64,000 nucleotides of DNA from Eutypella sp. D-1 (Eukaryota; Ascomycota; Sordariomycetes; Xylariales; Diatrypaceae), in assembly GCA_023313575.1 (NCBI GenBank), contig JAJTTP010000012.1, positions 434,001 to 498,000 of the forward strand, given 5' to 3'. Each line of letters opens with the position of its first letter. Positions within the stretch are counted from its first letter, which is position 1. A model generated the notes under the pieces. It did not search any database. It was given only the letters and a program-made list of their open reading frames with translations, and was not told where the DNA came from. Positions 57,216 to 64,000 of the stretch are shown in pieces. The translations under genes were made by a program, and so were the position numbers.

Positions 57216-58626
57216 TCACTCGTTACCCAAACCAAACTGCCGTCTGAGCTGATCCACGAGATCCTCCTCTTCATCAGCTTCTGGTTCCATTCTGGCATTT
57301 AGTATGATTCGTTCAAACATCGTAGCAATGACTTCATCCGACTCGAAGTCGTCTGGATAACCCCTCGCTAGGTACTCCTCCGCGGTCTTGGTCGCCACGG
57401 CATTTTCGCAAATTTCCAAGGCCTCGGTTAGAGATGGAATATACTCCATATCATACGACATAAGTCTGATAACAAAAGTGCGCAGCTGACTGTCGATATC
57501 GGAATTCGATATAAACTGGGCTGGTGCGAACGTATCCAGCTCTCTGATCGCCGTCTCTCGGCTCCCCCGCTCGATGGGAACTTGAACACGAACCTGGTTT
57601 CTGTCATTGGAGATGTCTCTACGGTATAGATTGCAGGCGAGGTCCGCCATGATCTGCATTTCCCGTTAGCAAAACAGGGCCGTCCTCAAGGTCCTCATGT
57701 CGTTGGACGCACCATTCCAGCTCCGTGGAGGTTCATTAGGATTCCAGCATTATAATCGTTGGTGCGCTCTCCACATTCTTCCGGGTCGTGAAATACGAGC
57801 GTGCCCCGACCGAAGTCAATAATCTTTTCAAGAGTCAAGTCAGCTTTATATAGTCCACAGCAACAGTCGTGACAGGGGCTATCTATCACCTTTATTAATG
57901 GGGTCACGTCGTGCTCCGGCCTCTCGTCTTCGTTGATGTCCCCCACCATAATATTTTCTCCTTTCATCGATTTCTGCACCAGTGTTCTGGCTCGTCTGCC
58001 ATCCACAACGCCCTCCCGTATTGGCCGGTTAGAAGGGTTCTCAAGCCAGTGGTCGTAGTATGCCATGCCGCAACACACCCGGATCACTACATCCCAGTTA
58101 GCACGCGATAATATCATATCTTAGCATGGCACACTTGCGGCATAGGCAGATTCTCCAGAGCATCCTATTCGGTATGGCTCGCCCGGCCTCACGAAACCGC
58201 TCACCGAACTCCCACAGATTGCCGTTTGGGAGGTATTCGAGGACGAGGAAAGGTCGCCTGGGGATTGCGATTTCTTCGGTGTCTTCTCTAGGGGCGTCTT
58301 GGAGGGTAATAGCCTGGATAAAATGTTGCAAGTTGCGAAAGCGAGGTATCCAAAAGATTTCGGCATTAAGATGGTCGTCTTCGACCTCCGCAAGGGAGTA
58401 CTTCACAACCAGCTTTCGGTCATTGAGCTCGTCATGAAACATTGCAGTGCCCTAGAACTCGGTTAGCCATCTTCGTAACGGCCCGTTAGAATTCAAGGTG
58501 GAATTATACCCCATGGTGGCCCTCCCCTACAGACTTGATATATCGCACCCTATGCTTGGTGCTAAAATATTCACGAATCTCCTCGTGCGTAGCGTCTCTG
58601 CTCGACCAGCTCGACTCGCTCGACAT
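57216..58626 (-). CDS. Protein-kinase-fold protein with degenerate catalytic loop (putative pseudokinase)
   Basis: Five exons (58626-58510, 58451-58133, 58086-57890, 57823-57713, 57653-57216) join in frame to 393 residues. The N-lobe has a glycine-rich loop GEGHHGGTAMF, the VAIK-type Lys56 in LVVKYS, and Glu70 in LNAEIFW as the helix-C partner. The hinge is FLVLEYLPNGNLWEF. The catalytic loop reads QKSMKGEN (183-190), so the HRD Asp is Ser185 while Lys187 and Asn190 remain. DFG is intact at 214-216 (IIDFGRG). The C-lobe ends with NLYRRD and helices to about 390. The donor of intron 2 is non-ideal (GTGCCA at 58132; a GTGTGC alternative two bases earlier breaks the frame). It is close to fungal kinase-like families that accept very divergent loops. 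Substrate unknown; a catalytically weak or scaffolding role is inferred. Confidence 0.8.
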
Positions 58627-59268
58627 AACGTTCGATGTATCAATCAGATATAAGATATATATTAATGTGGGTGCAGTGCGTAGTGGACGTTCCAAATGAA
58701 GTATACCAATTGCAATAACCACATGGGTAACGAAAGCCGCGTAATCAGCGTAATAAGTAGCCTTTATGCTACGTCTTCTACTTGCATTGGAAATTTATTT
58801 CCTTTTCCGAAAACAGCCATCTCTTTATATTCAAGTTTATGAGTATAAAGGTGCCAACAATATCCTGAACCCCTTTCTCTCTTTGTATTAGGCCGTTATA
58901 GTCTTGAATAACAATAGCTTTATGGCGCCTATTTAGTTCTGTAAGTAGGCTAGACATGCACTTTATGTACTTTACGTCCTCGACGATATCATACGTTGTG
59001 AACAACGATGCATGCATGAATAACTGCCATCATCTTCATCTACCAGATATTGCGCCTAGGGCTGTCTATCTCAATGTGAGGAGAGATGTCACACGCCCGT
59101 AGGGTGGACTATCTGTAGTCAGGCCTATATATAGTGGACTTCGCCCCCCTATACTCATACGGGCCAAGGCGTTATTATCTATTATTCTGAGCCTTATACT
59201 ATATGATTCTGGCGACCCTCCGTCGTATTTGCGGGCACCTATCACTCTGGTACTACGACTTCTGACAC
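58627..59268. other. Intergenic, no gene seen
   Basis: Between the kinase-like gene (promoter side) and the 3' end of the Derlin gene. AT-leaning with short frames only. Confidence 0.5.
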
Positions 59269-60476
59269 TCAACCAAGGCGGCGTCCAGAGCCCCTGCTTC
59301 TCCACGAGTCAGGCAGAGGGCCGCCTGAGCCACCGAACTCCCTTGGTTGCGTAATCTTCTGCCCGTACGACGTGTTTTGTACCCTCGGGGTACTAATCAA
59401 ATAGGATAAAAACCATGGCGTCGGGATCAAGTTAGGTCCATTACCGAACTCCGGCCACAGTCTGACGAGGAAGTCGTGTAGATGGGCAGCGACGATGCCA
59501 GTCAGGCCGATAAAAAATGCGCCAGGACCCCCCATGATTATATCTAACAGAAGCATACAGTAGGGTAGAGACTGGGCGGGAACGTTGACGATATAGAAAT
59601 GCGCCGATCTTCCCCTCTGGTCTTGGGTTGCCGTGTAGCATATCGCGATGAGCAAAGCCGAAAGATACATCATGGCGCCGGTGAATACCTGGTTCAGAAT
59701 CTAATACTCTGGTTAGCACAAGCGTGTTCAAATGGACTTGTCGCCGCGGCGGAATACATATAGAGCATATTAAGAGTTGAAATGATGTAGGGCGCTAGAA
59801 ACCACCCGAGTAAATAGGTCCAAAGACGTCACCCGAGTCATCCATATAGACATCCCACCATGCCCACACTCGACACTGGCCCTAAAAGAGGTATGCGAAT
59901 GACGGACCAGTGTCGAGTGCAGAGGTGATCTTCCTCAATTCCAGGAACCGTGATAGTTGTAGAGGCAGAACACTACCCGGGCAGATATTTTGAGGTAAAA
60001 GATAGGGAAAGGGAAGGGGAGGGGGAAGACATGGAGAAGACCACGAAAGAGTACGCGGGATGGCAGGGGTGATATGAATGAAACATTGGAACCTACAATG
60101 ATGACTGAGCCAACGAACATCAGATACCAGACTAGATCTTCTTTCCGACTAAACTTGGAGTTCTCCTTCTCGAGCTGGCTAAGATACGAGTATAGAAAAT
60201 AGGGCTCGAATATAATGGCGATCTGGGGTCCGGTTATGAGGAAGCTCGTAACCAGGCGATGGATGGCAGGTGGGAACTGAAACAGCTGGGAGTAGTGGAG
60301 GAAGAAGGGGTGGCTCGCGATCATGCCGGTGTAGACAGCGACAGAGGATATAAATACAGCCGTGGCCACCGTCCTATTGGCGTCAGGTTAGTATTGCTTT
60401 CGATCGTAACAATGACGGGGATTACGAACCTTGCGACGGGCGGAGCTGCCCAGTAGGCAGAAGCAACATCAGACAT
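59269..60476 (-). CDS. Derlin-family ER membrane protein (DER1-like)
   Basis: Three exons (60476-60430, 60373-60097, 59700-59269) join in frame to 251 residues. Derlins are rhomboid pseudoproteases that help move misfolded proteins out of the ER for proteasomal degradation (ERAD). Seen here: FPPAIHRLVTSFLITGP, where the WR motif has His in place of Trp; DPYF-like EPYFLYSYLSQLE; then TATQDQRGRSAHFYIVNVPAQ and the GxxxG-type segment GPGAFFIGLTGIVAAHLHDF. The protein ends GSGRRLG, resembling the end of an SHP box that recruits the ATPase Cdc48/p97. Intron 2 is 396 bp, several times longer than the others in this window, and contains a 13-bp inverted repeat. Function in ERAD is assigned from the family. 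Confidence 0.92.
59867..59919. repeat. 13-bp perfect inverted repeat in the long Derlin intron
   Basis: CACTCGACACTGG at 59867-59879 and its exact complement at 59907-59919, separated by 27 bases. It could shorten the effective intron by folding, or be the ends of a tiny inserted element. Confidence 0.85.
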
Positions 60477-62317
60477 GATGGTGACGATGATAGTCGTTTA
60501 TAGACAAAATATCGATCAATTCGTGCGATGTGCGTAGGTTTCTCCGGGTTTCCGTGTCTCCATGTATCTTTAATCTATTACAATAAGGTCATCGACCTTA
60601 CCAATCTTCGCCTATAGAGATATAGCCAACAGTGATTGGTTGTCCTGGTTGTCGTAGATCTCGCGGGATTTTGTGGAGGGAGGACAAGAACAGGGACGCA
60701 AGGTCAAGGAATGAATGAAAGATCTACTTTCAAATACTTGAGCCTCACACCAAAGAAGTAGGTGCCACAGCTGAGCAAGCAGGCAACCGCGTCACTGATC
60801 GCATGATGCTAACTGGCCAGTTGGGGTGGCAGGGGGGGGGTTGGAAGGGAAGGTCTCAATCCTTCATCCGTGTGCCAGTGAATGGTGATGGTGAATGGTA
60901 GAAGAGTTTGGAATTTGAAAGGATTTTCTGTTGCGTGGCTTTTTCGGATTTCTAAGGTAGGGTTACTTAAATAAGAAAGATAGGCAAAATCTCACTAGCC
61001 ACAACCAGCTATCTACCTAGGTACTTACACATAATTACATACATATATATACCTAGGTATGTATATACCGAGGTAGATAATACTGGATCCCCGTTCCTAT
61101 GGCTTGGCATAACAATGAAATAAAAGCTGTGTCTGCCTTCTACTGTCATTCCCCTGGCTGCAATTAGCCATCTACCTAGGTAGGTATGATCCAGGTATGA
61201 CGTATCATCAGCAAAAGGGTTGGGCTAAACCTCCCCGTTATCAAATTGGGCATGGCAGGAGCCGCTTTGACTTGTCATGTCTGCACTTGAAAGCCAACCT
61301 GGAACCTACCTAGGCACATAGTAGAACCTCGAACCTCTAGGCCAGAATTCGCAACTTCTACAGGGGACAGACAACGCTATACCAGCTGCGGTCTCGGATT
61401 TTATGTTGAACGTTATCACATTATGCCTTTCAATATACCAGTGATCTCACCATTGGGAGTGCTGGGGCCTCGAGTGCCTTGTGCTGTGCTCAAACACCAT
61501 AATGGTGAAACGATCAATTTTCCAGCAGCTTGGGTGTCCAATTATTGACTGGTTCTTGTGTAAAATAACTGTTGACTGGTCTTATCACACTTCATCCGGT
61601 CTAGGCCGAGGCGATAGTGTTAATGAGCACGACATGTTTTCCGAGGAAGGTGCACTTGTACAACCTCTGTTTCTCTTATGACAGCGTTGATTGTTTGCAC
61701 CGCTTCCCACCTCGATGCAAGAATCCGCTAAAATTCCTCTGACCTAAAGACACAACATAGACACAGCATACTCGGCTTCATCCGACCTCTCCGCTCAGCT
61801 ACCCGGGCGTCATAAGCAGGCATCCACATATTCGTCTGATCTCAACCGCCCGATCATGTAGCCTCTCGCCGGCACTTGCTCGATCGTCTTGCCTTGTTTG
61901 AGCAAGATTCCCGGAGCTTTGCCATTCTGCGCACTTTGCCGCCGGTATCACCGCGATAGCTGCAAAGAAGCGGAACCTGGTTCTCTTATCACCCCCACAC
62001 AAGTTGACGGGAACTTACACATTCGTTCTCAACGGATCCCGTTGAGATCAGTTGACATTGGATGAGTGCTCTAGGGGTTGGCGTTGATATCCTCTTTCGG
62101 CGCTCACTGCAGGCGACTATCCGATCACGGAATTGCCGTCACGAGCTTGGTGCAGTATGATCCATTGTGTGCGATCGTAGAGACATGTGCCTCGCTTCGT
62201 TTATAATTGCTCTATAAAGGCGAGTTTGCGCATACATGGATGGGCGAATATGAAACCTGGAACTATACACTGTCGATGGAGTTTGTTATCCGCATCTAAG
62301 CATCAGCCCCTGCAACC
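60477..62317. other. Intergenic with CCTAGG-type palindromes
   Basis: Between divergent genes, so it holds the promoters of Derlin (-) and of the two-domain secreted protein (+). Near 61010-61190 several TACCTAGGTA palindromes occur in inverted orientation. No gene was recognised. Confidence 0.55.
61009..61191. repeat. Cluster of TACCTAGGTA palindromes
   Basis: At least four CCTAGGTA(G/T/C) words occur at about 61016, 61053, 61065 (imperfect) and 61175, with the block 61011-61078 roughly self-complementary. Such words are common in some ascomycete intergenic DNA. They may be remnants of small inverted-repeat elements or binding sites. Confidence 0.6.
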
Positions 62318-63295
62318 ATGCGTGCGACTCTCGCTTCCATCCTGCTCCTTCTATGGGCGAATGTTGGTGTTATATCCGGCACCGTGCTACACTCGGTCGG
62401 TAACTGGACCCTACACAGAAGCCAGATCGTCTGCGGCGGTGACAGGGGCGATTTCTGTGATTACTTCTTTCTTCTTGCGGACCTGATCAACTACGAGGAT
62501 TATACTTGCTCCTTCCAAACACCGAGAGTAGATCTGAGCCACCCGGATAGGATGCAGTTCCAAAATATCAGCTGCGGACAGAACAACACGTTCAGAGTCA
62601 ATGGTGCCTGGGATGCCGACGGAAATATAGTCCTGTGCTTCACAAATGTCGTGGGAAGGCTCTGGGCCTTCTTCGGCTACGACAGGTGGGAGCTTAAGGA
62701 TGGCAGGATCGGCCCAGACAGAGAATCTCCTGTATACCCGGTAGGCGTGTTCGAGAAGAAGCGAGATGTGTCGACGCGGAAGGAAGAGACCTGGGACTTC
62801 AACGGTTACGTATCGTCGTCGCCTACACCATGCGACTGGAGCGTTGAATGGCTGAACAGATGTGAATACCTCCCAATTACATGGAAACAACATGCATATA
62901 CAACGTACTGACTTTGTAAATGGCTCCTAGATCTCGGCTACACCTCGATGGTGATTTATTTCTCCTTCCTTGATGAGCACAGCTATCAACGTATCTGTAC
63001 AGTCAACGCCACCGCGCCCACCGGCACTGATCCCAAGTACATGAGCTTCTACAAGCTCAACTGTATGGAGAATGACTGGTCGGTATCGTGGGGCTATGAC
63101 CCCGTTAGCGATGCTGCAGTCATGACTTTGCTCAAGTATGTTCCGGTTGATTTTTGGCGGAAAGATGTCTGACCATACCACCACAGTCCGGGATGCGATC
63201 GTCGAACTTGGTTCGGGTGGGACAACGTGAACACGAGAGTGCATCTTCGCTCAGCAGGACCCAATCCTGCCGAAGCTTATTGTTCATCGTCATGA
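62318..63295 (+). CDS. Secreted cysteine protein with two related domains
   Basis: Three exons (62318-62861, 62931-63135, 63187-63295) join in frame to 285 residues. Signal peptide about 1-21 (MRATLASILLLLWANVGVISG). Domain 1 has NWTLHRS, FCDYFFLL, YTCSFQTP, MQFQNISCGQ, FRVNGAWDADGNIVLCFTN and AFFGYDRWELKDGRIGP. Domain 2 repeats the order more loosely: PCDWSVEW, RICTVN, YKLNCMEN, WSVSWGYDP and a third-exon end with WFGWDNVN. The single-domain protein at 44799-45278 has the same motif order. No catalytic signature; an effector-like or extracellular binding role is inference. The unspliced frame ends prematurely at 62911, so the splices decide the protein. Confidence 0.8.
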
Positions 63296-64000
63296 ATGTG
63301 ACATGCGAGCTGCGGACTTGTCTTGTTGCTGGTTAGGCATTCTATACAGGTAAAAGCCACAGGGCAGTTTGGTGTTTATTGCTGGGTAAGCTAGCAGCTT
63401 ATGAAGGACTGCAAGAAGGACCCTTGCTTGTGAAGGTGGGATGATATTTTAATGCTAATGGAAGTTGCAACTTTAAACCCCCTGGTCCAAGGACTGTACG
63501 GAGTACATTCAGGGACTTTGAGCAGCATAGGGAGATTGTTCCACAAACGGTCAATTGATCTCTTTCACTGTTCAGTGGCTGTAACCAGATAATCTCGCCG
63601 TGCATCGGGAACGCGGCCAGGTATAAAACTGAACATAATTGAATACTCATGTTCGCAACGAGATCCAGAAGACTGCAACATAGTAATAAATATAGGTCCT
63701 GCTTAGGAGCAGAGGTTTGGAGGAGATAGAGTGGTTGAAATAGGGGAAGGGGATGATAGCATGATCAGCCGTCACCAACTGGAGAAGACTGGCAAGCCCA
63801 CTAACGAATATCCACATCGCACCAATATTTTGGCACTCCAGGGAGCTATTCCACATGTGACATGACTCCCTTCTTCATTTGACTCATCCGAAGTCGGCCG
63901 CACATATAGACATAAAAAGAGCCATTGAGCCATTGAGCGGACCTCACCCGCAACAGCGAGGTCGCAAACAACCTCCCCTCAAAAATGGCCTCTAAACTCT
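63296..64000. other. Right edge, no gene seen
   Basis: 3' flank of the two-domain secreted protein and sequence to the window edge. An ATG at 63985 in the last 16 bases could begin a gene outside the window, but nothing can be said. Confidence 0.45.

Overview
The window looks like nuclear DNA of a filamentous ascomycete (Pezizomycotina, most likely a Sordariomycete). The genes have short introns of about 46-108 bp with GT...AG ends and CTRAC-type branch points. Cbf5, Derlin, DUF3533/SNG1, GH43 and an Nta1-like nitrilase are all recognisable as fungal forms. One LTR retrotransposon is saturated with C-to-T and G-to-A changes, as repeat-induced point mutation (RIP) produces. Gene density is low: about 14 intact genes and one pseudogene in 64 kb.

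Layout from left to right. 1-4.85 kb: no recognisable gene. 4.85-6.73 kb (-): receptor-like membrane protein, paralog A. 8.50-9.55 kb (-): secreted GH43 glycosidase. 12.07-13.75 kb (-): CBF5. 14.73-16.25 kb (-): receptor-like paralog B. 18.7-22.1 kb (-): Nta1-like nitrilase with a very long disordered tail. 22.1-29.7 kb: gene desert holding a 0.6-kb TA-flanked inverted-repeat element. 29.75-31.40 kb (+): receptor-like paralog C. 32.46-34.27 kb (-): secreted GMC oxidoreductase. 37.5-38.5 kb: broken MDR-type reductase. 38.65-39.21 kb: hAT-type MITE. 39.76-40.79 kb (-): extended SDR reductase. 41.5-42.9 kb (+): DUF3533/SNG1-like membrane protein. 43.41-43.89 kb: a large palindromic element. 44.80-45.28 kb (-): small secreted cysteine protein. 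47.19-53.58 kb (+): RIP-degenerate Ty1/copia element with both LTRs and a target duplication. 55.06-56.86 kb (+): receptor-like paralog D. 57.2-58.6 kb (-): kinase-fold protein lacking the catalytic Asp. 59.27-60.48 kb (-): Derlin. 62.32-63.30 kb (+): two-domain secreted cysteine protein related to the 45-kb one.

The main signal is a dispersed family of four type-I membrane proteins (A-D). Each has a signal peptide, an ectodomain with the same 12 cysteines, one transmembrane helix, a basic stop-transfer segment, and a long proline/serine-rich cytoplasmic tail. Two introns lie at the same codons in all four. Ectodomains are conserved while tails differ, except that C and D share a C-terminal motif. 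This suggests a locally expanded cell-surface sensor or adaptor family with variable intracellular output. The same 64 kb also encodes two members of a secreted cysteine-protein family, a secreted glycosidase, a secreted oxidase and a pseudokinase-like protein. Together these read as a lineage-variable surface and secretion region interspersed with housekeeping genes (CBF5, Derlin). Functional links among them are inference only.
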